Shown one piece after another: positions 44,729 through 55,174 of a stretch of DNA of 64,000 nucleotides (positions are counted from its first letter, which is position 1; each line of letters starts with the position of its first letter). The notes under the pieces are model-generated. The model did not search any database, was not told where the DNA came from, and saw only the letters and a program-made list of their open reading frames with translations. Position numbers and translations under genes: made by a program. Source of the stretch: Stenotrophomonas tumulicola. Lineage in GTDB: Bacteria; Pseudomonadota; Gammaproteobacteria; Xanthomonadales; Xanthomonadaceae. The stretch lies in the NCBI RefSeq assembly GCF_014117215.1, contig NZ_JACGXS010000006.1, positions 140,871-204,870 of the forward strand, given 5' to 3'.

Positions 44729-45864
44729 GATGCGCACTCCAGCGGCAGCGACAGCGCCTTGGCCACCTGCTCCCAGTCGAAAGCCACCACGCCCTGGTCG
44801 TCGTGCACCGCGTACAGGGCACCATGCGGGAAGCGCGGCGTGCCCTGCGCCATCATCCAGATGCCGTCGGTGTTGGCGACCGTGTTGCCCTGGAACGCAC
44901 CGACCGGCTTCAACGTATGCCGGTCGAACAGGTGGAACACGCTGCGCTCCTTGCCCTGCTCGGTGGTGATCCACCAGCCGTCCTTTCCGCAGGTGCGCAG
45001 CATGACTCCCTCGGCCTGCGCGTTGAACACATCACGGCCAAAGGTGGTGCCGGTGAAACGGCCGGCCAGGGTATAGACCTTGAACTCGCTGGCGTAGCTC
45101 TCGTCTTCCTCGGCGATCAGCAGGCGGTCGTTGTCCGGGTCGCCCCATATCGATTCCACCACGCGCAACGCGCCGGCCTCGCTGGTATCGCCGATGCTGG
45201 CGGTCAACTTCGCCTCCACCCTGGCCCCATCGCGGGTCACGTGATACTGGCGTACGCGCTTGTCCAGCTCGGCCAGCGGCGGCAGGATGTCATTGCCCTG
45301 CGCATCCTCGCCGTCGTCCCAGGAATCGGTCACGTACACGCTGTAGCCATCGGTGCGCCTGTCCACCCACAGCCCATACGGCTTGCGCAGGTCGTCGGCA
45401 CCGAACACGGCCAGCGGGGTGAAGCCAGGCAACGAAAGTACCTGCACGCGGTGGTTGTCGCGCTCGACGATCCACAGCAGGTCACCGGTGACGGCGATGC
45501 CGTTGGGACGATCGAACTGTCCCAGTGCCTTGCCCGTCGTGCCGACATCGCGCAGCAGCGCACCGGTGCTGCCGTCATAGACCACCAGCTTGTCCGTGGC
45601 CTTGGCCGTGGCGATCAGCCATGTCTTGCCATCCGGCGCCTTCCAGGCGGCCGGCGAGTCGATATTGTCCTCCGGCGTCATCGGGGTCAGGAACGCTTCG
45701 GCCAGGGTCACCACGTTGCGTGCCTGCTTGTTGCCACCGGCTGCGGCCGTCGTGGCCAGTGCGGCGGCCGCCGTCACCGCCTCCCCGCCTGCCGGCGCCG
45801 AAGGCGTGCAGCCAGCGGCCAGCACCGCTGCCAGCGCGCTTGCCAGCAGGATGTGGCGGGCCAT
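44725..45864 (-). CDS. Phytase-like beta-propeller lipoprotein
   Basis: This 379-residue protein has a lipobox LAAGC and a propeller body. The phytase-type stretch IDSPAAWKAPDGKTWLIATA corresponds to the DDPA-W signature of beta-propeller phytases, and further blades carry RPNGIAV, YGLWVD and NTDGIWM. It would release phosphate from phytate or similar esters at the cell surface. The ATG at 45864 overlaps the receptor stop by one base. I am less sure of the exact substrate than of the fold. Confidence 0.65.
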   Translation of the reverse strand: MARHILLASALAAVLAAGCTPSAPAGGEAVTAAAALATTAAAGGNKQARNVVTLAEAFLTPMTPEDNIDSPAAWKAPDGKTWLIATAKATDKLVVYDGSTGALLRDVGTTGKALGQFDRPNGIAVTGDLLWIVERDNHRVQVLSLPGFTPLAVFGADDLRKPYGLWVDRRTDGYSVYVTDSWDDGEDAQGNDILPPLAELDKRVRQYHVTRDGARVEAKLTASIGDTSEAGALRVVESIWGDPDNDRLLIAEEDESYASEFKVYTLAGRFTGTTFGRDVFNAQAEGVMLRTCGKDGWWITTEQGKERSVFHLFDRHTLKPVGAFQGNTVANTDGIWMMAQGTPRFPHGALYAVHDDQGVVAFDWEQVAKALSLPLECAS

Positions 45865-48422
45865 CACAGTGCCACCTTCAGGCCGACCGCATAGGTACGG
45901 CCGTATTCTTCCATCTGCAGGGTGCGCGAACGCGTGCCCTGGTACAGCTCAAGCGGCTTGTCCAACAGATTCTGTGCCTCGAAGTACATGCTGACGCGTG
46001 GGCTGAACTTGTAGTCCAGCGAGAAGTCCAGCTGGGTATTGGGTGCAACGAAGATATCGAACGCACGGCCGGCGCCCAGCGAATCCAGATATTCGCTGCG
46101 ATACACCGCAGCCAGGCGGGTACTCAGCCCGTACTTTTCGTAGCCGACATGCGCGCTGTACACATGCCTGGAGGCACGCGGCAGCATGAAATCCTCGCCT
46201 TCGCGGTCTTCCAGGCCGGGATCGAAATCGGTGTCCAGCCAGGTGCCACTGGCACCCACCAGCAGGCCGTCCCAGCCCGGTGGCAGGAAAGCGAGCTGCT
46301 GCTGCCAGTTGAATTCCGCGCCGGTCACCTTGGCCTTGTCACCGTTGATCGAAGTGGTCACGTCGTAGCCATCGTAGGCCGGGTCATTCTGCCGCGTGGT
46401 TTCAACGATGTAGCCATCGATGGACTTGTGGAACACACCCAGCGATATGATGCCGGTGCTGCCGATGTACTTCTCCACCGACAGATCGATGTTGGTTGAT
46501 TCGTACGGGTCCAGTTCCGGGTTGCCGATCCGCACTTCCTCGTCGCCGCGGCTGTAGCCCACGCGCGGCGAAATGTCACCATACGACGGACGCGACACGG
46601 TCTTGTTGGCCGAGAAGCGCAGCACCCAGTCGTCGGCCGCGTCGTAGCGCAGGTGCAGGCCGGGCAGCACGTTGGTGTAACTGCTGTTGGCCACGGCGGG
46701 CTGCACGGTGTAGCTCTCACCGTCTTCGGCCACGTCCACGCTGTTGCCGACGGCCTTGAAACGGGTGTTCTCCACGCGCACGCCACCGATGATGCGCAGC
46801 GCGCCGATGTCCCAGGTTCCCATGGCATAGCTGGAGAAGATGTCCTCGCTGGCAACGTAGTCTTCTTCCAGCGAGGTCACCGCGTTGTCACCGGTTTCCT
46901 GCGGGCGTGCACTGTAGTCCCCGCTGTTCCGTGCCCAGTAGCGGCGCATCAACGCCGAACTCATGCCCTGCCCCAGCGAACCATGGCGGTGCTCGGGCGT
47001 GCCGGTGGTCCAGCTGGCGAGGTCGATGTCCGGGCCACGGCGCAGCTCCACCTCGTTGACATCCACGTTGCGGTCGCGCCAACGGCCCAGCAGGCCGAAC
47101 TTGTAGCTGGCGTTGTCATCGTCGAAACGCACGTTGACCTGCGCGCTGTGCTCCTTGTCGTCCACCCGCTTGGGCGACAGGATCATGCGGTCGTAGGCAT
47201 AGTTGGCGTTGTCCATCCAGTCGTTGCTGGACAAGGTATAGCGCGGCATGCGTCCGCGCTGGTCCAGCGTACCGGACAGATCGTCGCCATCCAGCTCGAA
47301 GCGTGCTTCCATTTCGTCGTCCACGCGCTCTTCGGTCTTGGTATAGCCGATCCTGTAATCGACCACGGCGTTGGCCAGCCGGTTTTCACCGCCCAGGCTG
47401 GCGGCGAAGGTGTTCTCTTCCTTGGTGCGGTAACGCATGCGCTTCTGGATCGCGTCGGCCGGCAGGTCGTCCAGGCGGAACTGGTCGGTACCGGTGGCGA
47501 CCATGTCGGCATCGTCGAAATTGACGATCAGCCGCTGCCGGGTTTCGGCATCGTCGAAGCGGCTGTAGAGCGTGCGCAGGTAATATTTGCTGTCTTCGTC
47601 CGGGCGCCAGTCCAGGTTGAGGTTGGCACCTATGCGCTTGCGCTCGATCTCGTACTTGCGGCGCTGCAGGTTGATCGCGGTGACGTCGCCCGGTGCGGCA
47701 TCGTCCTCACCGTCGTACTCCACTTCGCTGTTGTCGGATTCGAACTTGCGGTTCTGGTAATTCACGCCCAGCGCCACGCCGAAGGTATCGGCGAACACTT
47801 CGCTGTAGTTGATTGCCGCCTTCGGGCTGGTTTCGCCGGAGAGCTGCTGGTGGCTGCCCTCGATCTTGCCGCGCAGGCTGCGGCCGTCACGATCGAACGC
47901 CGAAGCGGACTCGACCAGGATCGCGCCGCCAATGGCATCGCCCGGCATGTCCGGTGTAGGCGACTTGACCACGCGCAGGCGTTCGGTGGAATCGGAGGGA
48001 ATCACGTCCAAGGGGGCGGCGCGGCTGGAATCTTCCGGGGTACCCACGGCGATGCCGTCGATGCTGACGCTGTTGAGGTTGGCATCCAGGCCACGCACCA
48101 CCACGAAACGGCCTTCGCCCTGGTCGCGGGTGACGCTGATGCCCGGCAGGCGCTGCAGCGATTCGGCCACATTCTTGTCCGGATACTGGCCCAGGGCGTC
48201 AGAGGACACCGCATCTTCGATGGCATCGCTGCTGCGCTTGAGATCCACCGCCCGGATCTGCGATTCCAGCTGGGCACGTACCTCGATCCGGTCCAGATCG
48301 GTGGCATCGGTGGCAACCGCGCTGGTGGCGGCGACATCCTGCCCGGCGGCGTGCAGTGGTGCTGCGGCCCCCATCGCCAAGGTCAGGGTGATGGCAATCG
48401 CCAGCGGCGTCTTGGTCTGCAC
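45864..48422 (-). CDS. TonB-dependent outer-membrane receptor
   Basis: This 852-residue receptor has a signal peptide (LTLAMGAAAPLHAA), a plug domain (AESLQRLPGISVTRDQGEGR, then RGLDANLNSVSIDG) and a beta-barrel ending YAVGLKVAL. It is the first gene of a four-gene run with a phytase-like lipoprotein, a phosphatase and an exported pyrophosphatase. I infer that it takes up an organophosphate or metal-bound phosphate compound. The candidate Pho box upstream fits this. Confidence 0.88.
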   Translation of the reverse strand: MQTKTPLAIAITLTLAMGAAAPLHAAGQDVAATSAVATDATDLDRIEVRAQLESQIRAVDLKRSSDAIEDAVSSDALGQYPDKNVAESLQRLPGISVTRDQGEGRFVVVRGLDANLNSVSIDGIAVGTPEDSSRAAPLDVIPSDSTERLRVVKSPTPDMPGDAIGGAILVESASAFDRDGRSLRGKIEGSHQQLSGETSPKAAINYSEVFADTFGVALGVNYQNRKFESDNSEVEYDGEDDAAPGDVTAINLQRRKYEIERKRIGANLNLDWRPDEDSKYYLRTLYSRFDDAETRQRLIVNFDDADMVATGTDQFRLDDLPADAIQKRMRYRTKEENTFAASLGGENRLANAVVDYRIGYTKTEERVDDEMEARFELDGDDLSGTLDQRGRMPRYTLSSNDWMDNANYAYDRMILSPKRVDDKEHSAQVNVRFDDDNASYKFGLLGRWRDRNVDVNEVELRRGPDIDLASWTTGTPEHRHGSLGQGMSSALMRRYWARNSGDYSARPQETGDNAVTSLEEDYVASEDIFSSYAMGTWDIGALRIIGGVRVENTRFKAVGNSVDVAEDGESYTVQPAVANSSYTNVLPGLHLRYDAADDWVLRFSANKTVSRPSYGDISPRVGYSRGDEEVRIGNPELDPYESTNIDLSVEKYIGSTGIISLGVFHKSIDGYIVETTRQNDPAYDGYDVTTSINGDKAKVTGAEFNWQQQLAFLPPGWDGLLVGASGTWLDTDFDPGLEDREGEDFMLPRASRHVYSAHVGYEKYGLSTRLAAVYRSEYLDSLGAGRAFDIFVAPNTQLDFSLDYKFSPRVSMYFEAQNLLDKPLELYQGTRSRTLQMEEYGRTYAVGLKVAL

Positions 48423-48473
48423 GGGTTGTCCCCATTCGGTGTGAAGAATGGGAGGGCAAGGTATGTCGCCGAG

Positions 48474-48491
48474 GTTTCAGTGCCATGACAC
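48474..48491 (-). promoter_or_regulatory. Candidate Pho box upstream of the TonB receptor operon
   Basis: On the minus strand GTGTCATGGCACTGAAAC fits the CTGTCAT-N4-CTGTCAT consensus at about 10 of 14 positions, 52-69 bp before the receptor start. A second, plus-strand copy (CTGTCATGCGAACGTCAC, 48505-48522) faces upp. The downstream gene content makes PhoB control plausible. Confidence 0.4.
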
Positions 48492-48588
48492 CGGGCCACC
48501 CCAGCTGTCATGCGAACGTCACCGCGCTGGCCCGGGGGTGCCGTGCTGCGGCAGAATAGCGTCCTCTGCCTTTCCCATTCCCGCCCCC

Positions 48589-49224
48589 ATGAACATCGTC
48601 GAAGTGCGCCATCCGCTGGTGCAGCACAAGATCGGCCTGATGCGCAAAGCCGCGCTCAGCACCAAGGATTTCCGCGAACTGGCCAACGAGCTGGGCACGC
48701 TGCTGGCCTATGAGGCCACCGCCGACCTGGACACCGAGTCACATACGATGGAAGGCTGGGCCGGGCCGGTGACCGTGCAGCGCATCGCCGGCGCCAAGAT
48801 CACCGTGGTGCCGATCCTGCGTGCCGGGCTGGGCATGCTCAGTGGCGTGCTGTCGCTGATCCCGGCTGCACGCGTCAGCGTGGTTGGCCTGCAACGCGAC
48901 GAAGAGACGCTGCAGCCGGTGCCCTACTTCGAACGCCTGACCGGCCGCCTTGAAGAGCGCGACGCGCTGATCCTGGACCCGATGCTGGCCACCGGCGGCA
49001 CGCTGATCGCTACCATCGACATGCTCAAGCGGGCCGGTGCGCGCCGCATCAAGGGCATTTTCCTGGTTGCTGCACCAGAAGGCATCGCCGCCGTGCAGGC
49101 CGCGCATCCGGACGTGGAGATCTACACCGCCGCCATCGATGACCACCTGAACGAGAAGGGCTACATCCTGCCCGGACTGGGCGATGCCGGCGACCGCATC
49201 TTCGGCACCCGCGTGATCGACTGA
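48589..49224 (+). CDS. upp: Uracil phosphoribosyltransferase
   Basis: This 211-residue salvage enzyme makes UMP from uracil and PRPP. It begins [19 protein letters not shown]. The PRPP loop is [20 protein letters not shown], and the uracil site lies near [13 protein letters not shown]. The start at 48589 was chosen from the family N-terminus. It faces the receptor operon across a short intergenic region. Confidence 0.95.
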   Translation: MNIVEVRHPLVQHKIGLMRKAALSTKDFRELANELGTLLAYEATADLDTESHTMEGWAGPVTVQRIAGAKITVVPILRAGLGMLSGVLSLIPAARVSVVGLQRDEETLQPVPYFERLTGRLEERDALILDPMLATGGTLIATIDMLKRAGARRIKGIFLVAAPEGIAAVQAAHPDVEIYTAAIDDHLNEKGYILPGLGDAGDRIFGTRVID

Positions 49225-49304
49225 AAAAGGGGACGGAGGGGATTAAGTCGCATACGGCCATGTCCATGGCCGTATGCGACTTAATCCCCTCCGTCCCCTT
49301 TTTT
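49224..49304. repeat. 39-bp perfect palindrome after upp
   Basis: Positions 49224-49262 and 49265-49303 are exact complements with a two-base centre (TC). The arm runs from AAAAAGGGG through GGATTAAGTCGCATACGG to CCATG. The outermost A/T run makes it a bidirectional terminator between upp and the convergent metallohydrolase gene, but it is far longer than termination needs. It also takes the last base of the upp stop codon. Confidence 0.85.
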
Positions 49305-49306
49305 GA

Positions 49307-50194
49307 TCAGCCCAGCGCGCGGGCTTTCAGTTCGTCCTGTTCGTGCAGGGTCACGAAACGCCCTTTCTCGTCGCGGCCCAGCTGGGCCAGCGCCACCTGC
49401 GGGTCGTGGGTGAAGAACAGATGCACGTTGCGCGCCAGCTTGTCTTCCAGGAACTGCTTCTTCTCGTCGATCAACAGTTCGGCGTTGCGGTCGTAGCCCA
49501 TGGTGATCGGTACGTGGACCCAGGAGCGACCCGGGACCAGGTCGGCGCAGAACACCACGCCTCCGAGGGTCTGCCCATCCGCTGCCGGCTGGCCGACGAT
49601 CTCGGCCAACATCAAACCGGGCGTGTGGCCGTCGCTGAAACTGAAACGCACGCTGCGGCCCAATACCTTGGAATATTCGCCCTCGACCACTTCCAGCCGC
49701 CCGGTTTCCTGCAGCAGCGCGGGAAGTTCCGGGATGAAGCTGGCGCGGTCGCGCGGATGCGGCTGCAGCGCACGCTGCCAATGCTCGGCGCCAACCACGA
49801 AGGTGGCGTTGGGGAACAGCAGTTCCGGCATGCGTCCCTCGCTCCATGCCGCGAGCAGGCCACCGGCATGGTCGAAATGCAGGTGGCTGAGGACCACGAC
49901 GTCGATGTCTTCATGCTCGAAACCCGCCTCGCGCAATGAGTCGATCAGGACGTGCTGGCTTTCCTGCACGCCATAGCGTTCGCGCAGGCGTGGTTCGAAG
50001 AATGCGCCGATGCCTGCCTCGAACAACACCGTCCTGCCTTCCAGCGGGCTGGCCAGCAAGGCCCGGCAGGCCAGCTCGATACGGTTCAGCTCATCGGGCA
50101 CGGCCCACTTTTCCCACAATGCCCGCGGTGCGTTGCCGAACATCGCCCCGCCGTCCAGGCGCTGCGTATTGCCACGAATCGACCATAGTTTCAT
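49307..50194 (-). CDS. Metallo-beta-lactamase-fold hydrolase
   Basis: This 295-residue protein has the intact metal motif [10 protein letters not shown], a later His in DGHTPG and FCADLVPG as the bridging Asp region. It resembles quorum-quenching-lactonase and RNase Z-like MBL proteins in length, but no specific substrate motif is evident. Confidence 0.85.
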   Translation of the reverse strand: MKLWSIRGNTQRLDGGAMFGNAPRALWEKWAVPDELNRIELACRALLASPLEGRTVLFEAGIGAFFEPRLRERYGVQESQHVLIDSLREAGFEHEDIDVVVLSHLHFDHAGGLLAAWSEGRMPELLFPNATFVVGAEHWQRALQPHPRDRASFIPELPALLQETGRLEVVEGEYSKVLGRSVRFSFSDGHTPGLMLAEIVGQPAADGQTLGGVVFCADLVPGRSWVHVPITMGYDRNAELLIDEKKQFLEDKLARNVHLFFTHDPQVALAQLGRDEKGRFVTLHEQDELKARALG

Positions 50195-50260
50195 GACGCA
50201 ATTATCTGTGCGCGGGCGTTAAATAATCGCTAGACGGCAGGCTGGATGCACGGGCTGCGG

Positions 50261-50286
50261 CACTCGCCGGGCATGGCCCGGCGCTG
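50261..50286 (-). repeat. REP-like palindrome (GCAG variant)
   Basis: CGCCGGGCATGGCCCGGCG with a GCAG start on the minus strand lies between the metallohydrolase and ggt genes. It looks like a REP that has lost the canonical tetranucleotide. Confidence 0.6.
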
Positions 50287-50295
50287 CCGACCGGG

Positions 50296-52014
50296 TCAGC
50301 GTACTTCGGCGCTGCCCACCGGATTGCGCGGGTCGCTGCCGCCGGACAGGGTATTGCTGCGACGGTCCCATTCCACTGTCTGCAGGTTGCCCCATACATG
50401 GCTGGAACCACGGCCACCGGCAGCGCTGTCGCCCGGGAGGTCGATCCTGTGGCCCATTGCCTGCAGCTGCTTGATGGTGCCCTCGTCGAAGGCGCCGCTT
50501 TCGGCTTCGATCACGTCCGGCAACCATTGGTGGTGGTAACGCGGCAGCGCGGCAACCTGCTGCGCGCCCAGGCCCTGGTCGTAGCCGAGGATACCCAGCA
50601 GCACCATGGTGATGATGCGGCTGCCGCCGGGCGTGCCCAGCACCACTACCTTGTCCGCATTCTCCATGAACGTCGGCGTCATCGAACTGAGCATGCGCTT
50701 GCCCGCCTTCGGTGCGTTCGCTTCATACCCCATCACGCCAAAGGCATTGGGCGTACCCGGCTTCAGCGCGAAGTCGTCCATTTCGTTGTTCAGCAGCACC
50801 CCGGTGCCCTTCGGGATCAGGCCGGAGCCATACAGCAGGTTCACCGTCTGGGTAGCGCCGACGCGGTTGCCCTCCTGATCGATGATCGAGAAATGCGTGG
50901 TCTCGTCGTCTTCCAGCGGGGTCGGATTGCCCGACAGCAGGTCGCTGGGCGTCGCTTTTTCCGGGTGGATCGTCGCGCGCAGGCCCTGGGCGTAATCCTT
51001 GCTGGTCAGCACGTTCTGCGGGATATCGACGAAGTCCGGATCGCCAAGGAAGAAGGTACGGTCGCGGTAGGCGCGGCGCATCGCTTCCACCACCAGATGG
51101 GTGCGGTGCGCGGCATCCATCGACTTGATGTCCCAGCCTTCCAGGATCTGCAGCATGCTCGCCAGCGCGATGCCACCGGACGACGGCGGCGGCGCGGTGG
51201 TGATCTTCCAATCGTTGTAATTGAACACGATCGGCGCGCGGGCCTTCACCGTATAACCGGCCAACTCGTCGGCCGTCCAGCGGCCACCGGCCTGCTTCAC
51301 GCCCGCCAGCAGCAGCTTGCCGGTCTGGCCACGGTAGAACCCATCGAATCCGCCATCGGCCAGCCGCTCCAGCGTGCGGGCCAGCTCGGGCTGCCGGAAC
51401 AGGTCGCCCTCGGCGATCGGCTTGCCGTTGCGCAGGTAGACCTCGCGCGTGCCGGCATAACGTTCCATCACTTCGCGCCGCGACTGGTAGCCCTTGGCCA
51501 TGCGTGCATAGACCGGAAAGCCTTCGCGGGCGATGCGGATCGCAGGCTGCAGCGAGCTCTTCAGTGGCAGCTTGCCATGCTTGCCGGACAGTTCCACCAG
51601 CGCCGCCGGCAGGCCGGGAATGCCCGCCGACCAGGCGCCGTTGACCGAACGGTCACGATCCAGGTTGCCGTCCTTGTCCAGGAAGGCGGCCTCGGTCGCT
51701 GCGGCCGGCGCGGTCTCGCGGGCGTCGAGCATGATGTCCTTGCCCGATGCGGCATCGTGCAGCAGGAAGAAGCCGCCGCCCCCCAGCCCGGAGCTGATCG
51801 GCTCCACCACGGCCAGGGTGGAGGAGACCGCCACGGCGGCATCGAACGCGTTGCCGCCCTGCGCCAGGATCTCCATGCCCGCCTGGGTGGCCAGTTGGTG
51901 GCCACTGGCGATGGCCGCGCCATCGGGATGGGTCGCGCGGGTCGGCGCATCCGCCCAGGCCAGCGGCGTGAACAGCAGGCCCAGCAGCAGCAAGGGACGC
52001 AGGATCGGTTTCAT
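50296..52014 (-). CDS. ggt: Gamma-glutamyltransferase
   Basis: This 572-residue periplasmic proenzyme cleaves gamma-glutamyl bonds such as in glutathione. It has a signal peptide (LLLLGLLFTPLAWA) and SSGLGGGGFFLLHD. Self-cleavage occurs before the conserved Thr in DDETTHFSIID, which is the nucleophile of the mature small subunit. GTPGGSRIITMVL is also typical. The start overlaps the ferredoxin stop as ATGA. Confidence 0.94.
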   Translation of the reverse strand: MKPILRPLLLLGLLFTPLAWADAPTRATHPDGAAIASGHQLATQAGMEILAQGGNAFDAAVAVSSTLAVVEPISSGLGGGGFFLLHDAASGKDIMLDARETAPAAATEAAFLDKDGNLDRDRSVNGAWSAGIPGLPAALVELSGKHGKLPLKSSLQPAIRIAREGFPVYARMAKGYQSRREVMERYAGTREVYLRNGKPIAEGDLFRQPELARTLERLADGGFDGFYRGQTGKLLLAGVKQAGGRWTADELAGYTVKARAPIVFNYNDWKITTAPPPSSGGIALASMLQILEGWDIKSMDAAHRTHLVVEAMRRAYRDRTFFLGDPDFVDIPQNVLTSKDYAQGLRATIHPEKATPSDLLSGNPTPLEDDETTHFSIIDQEGNRVGATQTVNLLYGSGLIPKGTGVLLNNEMDDFALKPGTPNAFGVMGYEANAPKAGKRMLSSMTPTFMENADKVVVLGTPGGSRIITMVLLGILGYDQGLGAQQVAALPRYHHQWLPDVIEAESGAFDEGTIKQLQAMGHRIDLPGDSAAGGRGSSHVWGNLQTVEWDRRSNTLSGGSDPRNPVGSAEVR

Positions 52015-52292
52015 TCGGATGGGGGCTCCGCGTAAAGTTCGGGATGATCGTGCTGCAGGCCGCGCAGCTTGGCCAGCAGTTGTTGCTCGGTTTCGACGAT
52101 GTCCGGGTCCGGGTCGATGCATTCCACCGGACAGACGACCACGCACTGGGGTTCATCGAAATGGCCCACGCATTCGGTGCAGCGTGCGGGGTCGATCACG
52201 TAGATGGTTTCACCCATCGCGATGGCCTGGTTCGGGCAGGCTGGCTCACAGACGTCGCAGTTGACGCAGAGCTCATTGATTTTCAGCGACAC
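52011..52292 (-). CDS. YfhL-type 2[4Fe-4S] ferredoxin
   Basis: This 93-residue ferredoxin has CVNCDVCEPACPNQAI and a second, lengthened motif CTECVGHFDEPQCVVVCPVE, the pattern of YfhL-type proteins. It starts with GTG at 52292 after AGGAG; ORF finders may place a longer ATG start in low-complexity sequence. Its electron partner is unknown. Confidence 0.88.
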   Translation of the reverse strand: MSLKINELCVNCDVCEPACPNQAIAMGETIYVIDPARCTECVGHFDEPQCVVVCPVECIDPDPDIVETEQQLLAKLRGLQHDHPELYAEPPSE

Positions 52293-52412
52293 GGCGATTA
52301 CTCCTCGCCCGCGCACCGCGTCCTGCCAGGGGGCGGCAGGTCGCTGGACTGGCACCGGCCGGCGCGGGCGCGCTGGCCGGTCAGTGGCGGTCCCCGACAA
52401 GGATACCGCCAA

Positions 52413-52440
52413 CGACCACGCCGCCTGGCGTGGCCGCTAC
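52413..52440 (-). repeat. GTAG-type REP
   Basis: On the minus strand GTAGCGGCCACGCC pairs with GGCGTGGTCG across a four-base loop. It fills the gap between the ferredoxin gene and the next lipoprotein gene. Confidence 0.65.
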
Positions 52441-52450
52441 CGCACGGGAA

Positions 52451-52945
52451 TTACTTGGCTTCGACGAACACGTACTCGGCACCGGTCGGCTGCACGATGG
52501 CCTGCACGCGGGCATTGTCGGCGGCATCACCGATGAACAGCACGCGCACGTTCTTCATCGAATCCGGCGACACGTCCTTGAACACGACTTCGATCATGTC
52601 GGCCATCTTGGCCGAGGCCGACGAACCGAAGGCCAGCATGTTGCCCGGCTGCACGCCACGCGCCACGGCCTGGGTCGCGCTCTCGGTCTGGCGTTCGAAC
52701 TTGGCGTCGAACTCCGGATCCGATTCCGGTGCGAGGTAGTACAGGAACGGGCTGTTGGTGATGTTGCCCATGTTCTGCACGGCCACTCCCTGCAGGTACT
52801 TCTTCCAGCCGGCATCGTCGTCCTTGGCCGGGGCAACCAGTGCCTGCTGTGCGTCGGCGGCCGGAGCCGGGGCTTCTTCCTTCTTGCAGGCGGTGAAGGC
52901 CAGGGCCAGCGAGGCCAGCAGCATCGCGCGCATGGTGGTGTTCAT
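52451..52945 (-). CDS. Conserved hypothetical lipoprotein
   Basis: This 164-residue protein has a lipid-type leader with ALAFTAC, followed by an alanine/proline linker and a region with YYLAPESDPEFDAKF and KNVRVLFIGD. I recognise it only as an exported protein without assigned function. The start at 52945 was chosen over the longer frame because of the leader. Confidence 0.7.
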   Translation of the reverse strand: MNTTMRAMLLASLALAFTACKKEEAPAPAADAQQALVAPAKDDDAGWKKYLQGVAVQNMGNITNSPFLYYLAPESDPEFDAKFERQTESATQAVARGVQPGNMLAFGSSASAKMADMIEVVFKDVSPDSMKNVRVLFIGDAADNARVQAIVQPTGAEYVFVEAK

Positions 52946-53025
52946 GGGTGATCTCCCGTGGTGGTTCTGTGGATTGCAGTGGATACAAAGGTGCCGACGG
53001 CGGTCATCCGCCACGGGCGGGTGGA

Positions 53026-54140
<1,115 letters not shown>

Positions 54141-54275
54141 GGCGCGCTACCGGGATTGACCCACGCACGGGTCTGGTTCAAGGAATTCAGCATGCTGCGA
54201 TTGTAGCGGCAGCACAGTAGGCGGCGAACGGCGGAGCCCCTCGTGGTGGGCCGCTCAGTGTTGGTTCTTGAGCTT

Positions 54276-54385
54276 GGGCCGGGTGGGAGGGATTGGTGGG
54301 GGACGGCAAGAACTGCATCCATGCGGGCCTCGTTTCGTGCCATCCATGGCACTCAACGCCCCCACCAACCCCTCCCGCCCGGCCC
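54276..54385 (-). repeat. Long-armed stem-loop element, copy 1
   Basis: About 26 bp of G-rich and complementary C-rich sequence (GGGCCGGGTGGGAGG and its partner) flank a core of about 57 bases. Read on the minus strand, the core contains CGTTGA, a hairpin GTGCCA-TGGA-TGGCAC and GAAACGAGG. It matches the other copies in layout but not in arm sequence. Confidence 0.6.
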
Positions 54386-54539
54386 TGACAATCCGCGCGC
54401 GTCCCGCCACGTAAAAAGAAAATGAAAAGCAGTAGCGCCGACCCATGGTCGGCGGAATGTATCCGTGGACCTCAGCGGAGGGCGGCCAACCATTCCGCTT
54501 TTTTTTCTTTTCCGTGGTGGGTGCGCGGGACACGTCACA

Positions 54540-54600
54540 GGGCCGGGGGCTGGGCGGGGGCGTTGAGCGCCATGGATGGCGCGAAACGAGCGCTACATGA
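54540..54600 (+). repeat. Stem-loop element, truncated copy 2
   Basis: This has the left arm and core of the element (CGTTGA, GCGCCA hairpin, GAAACGAG) but no right arm. The truncation falls exactly at the tandem duplication boundary. Confidence 0.6.
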
Positions 54601-54647
54601 CGGCGGAGCCCCTCGTGGTGGGCCGCTCAGTGTTGGTTCTTCAGTTT

Positions 54648-54757
54648 GGGCCGGGTGGGAGGGGTTGGTGGGGGGCGGCAAGAACTGCATCCATGCGGGC
54701 CTCGTTTCGTGCCATCCATGGCACTCAACGCCCCCACCAACCCCTCCCGCCCGGCCC
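54648..54757 (-). repeat. Long-armed stem-loop element, copy 3
   Basis: This is the duplicate of copy 1, with slightly altered arms that remain complementary. The core is unchanged. Confidence 0.6.
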
Positions 54758-54916
54758 TGACAATCCGCGCGCGCGTCCCGCCACGTAAAAAGAAAATGAA
54801 AAGCAGTAGCGCCGACCCATGGTCGGCGGGATGTACCCGTGGACTTCAGCAGAGAGCGGCCAACCATTCCGCTTTTCTTTTTTCTTTTCCGTGGTGGGTG
54901 CGCGGGACACGTCACA

Positions 54917-55026
54917 GGGCCGGGCGGTGGGGCTGGGCGGGGGCGTTGAGCGCCATGGATGGCGCGAAACGAGCGCTACATGGACGTACTTGTGCGCGTC
55001 CCCCGACCAGCCCCACCGCCCGGCCC
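54917..55026 (+). repeat. Long-armed stem-loop element, copy 4, before htpG
   Basis: Arms of 27 bases (54917-54943 and 55000-55026) pair almost perfectly and enclose a 56-base core: CGTTGA, hairpin GCGCCAT-GGA-TGGCGC, GAAACGAG and GGACGTACTTG. It ends 148 bases before the htpG start. Confidence 0.65.
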
Positions 55027-55174
55027 AATCCCAGAAAACCGCTTCCAGCGACCCACCACGAGGGGCCCAGCCGTTCGCTGGCCCACGGAGGAAGGCCTTG
55101 ATTCCGGGACAATCACCCTCACCCCTTGCCCAGGCCGCACCTGCTGGCGCGGCAATGACATGGAGCCCGAAGCG

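Larger units (their letters stand above)
54228..54981. repeat. Tandem duplication of about 372 bp
   Basis: Two near-identical units begin at 54228 and 54600 (both with ACGGCGGAGCC) and end near GAGCGCTACATG. Small differences (an extra CG pair, CGGTGGGG inserted near 54925) mark the second copy as slightly diverged. Each unit carries one stem-loop element on the minus strand, a GTAG-type REP (54432-54455 and 54806-54829) and the left part of another stem-loop element. Confidence 0.8.

Noticed and set aside
43103..45076. Plus-strand open frame of 657 codons across the phosphatase and phytase-like genes
   Set aside because: Shadow of the minus-strand genes, which carry clear metal motifs and leaders.
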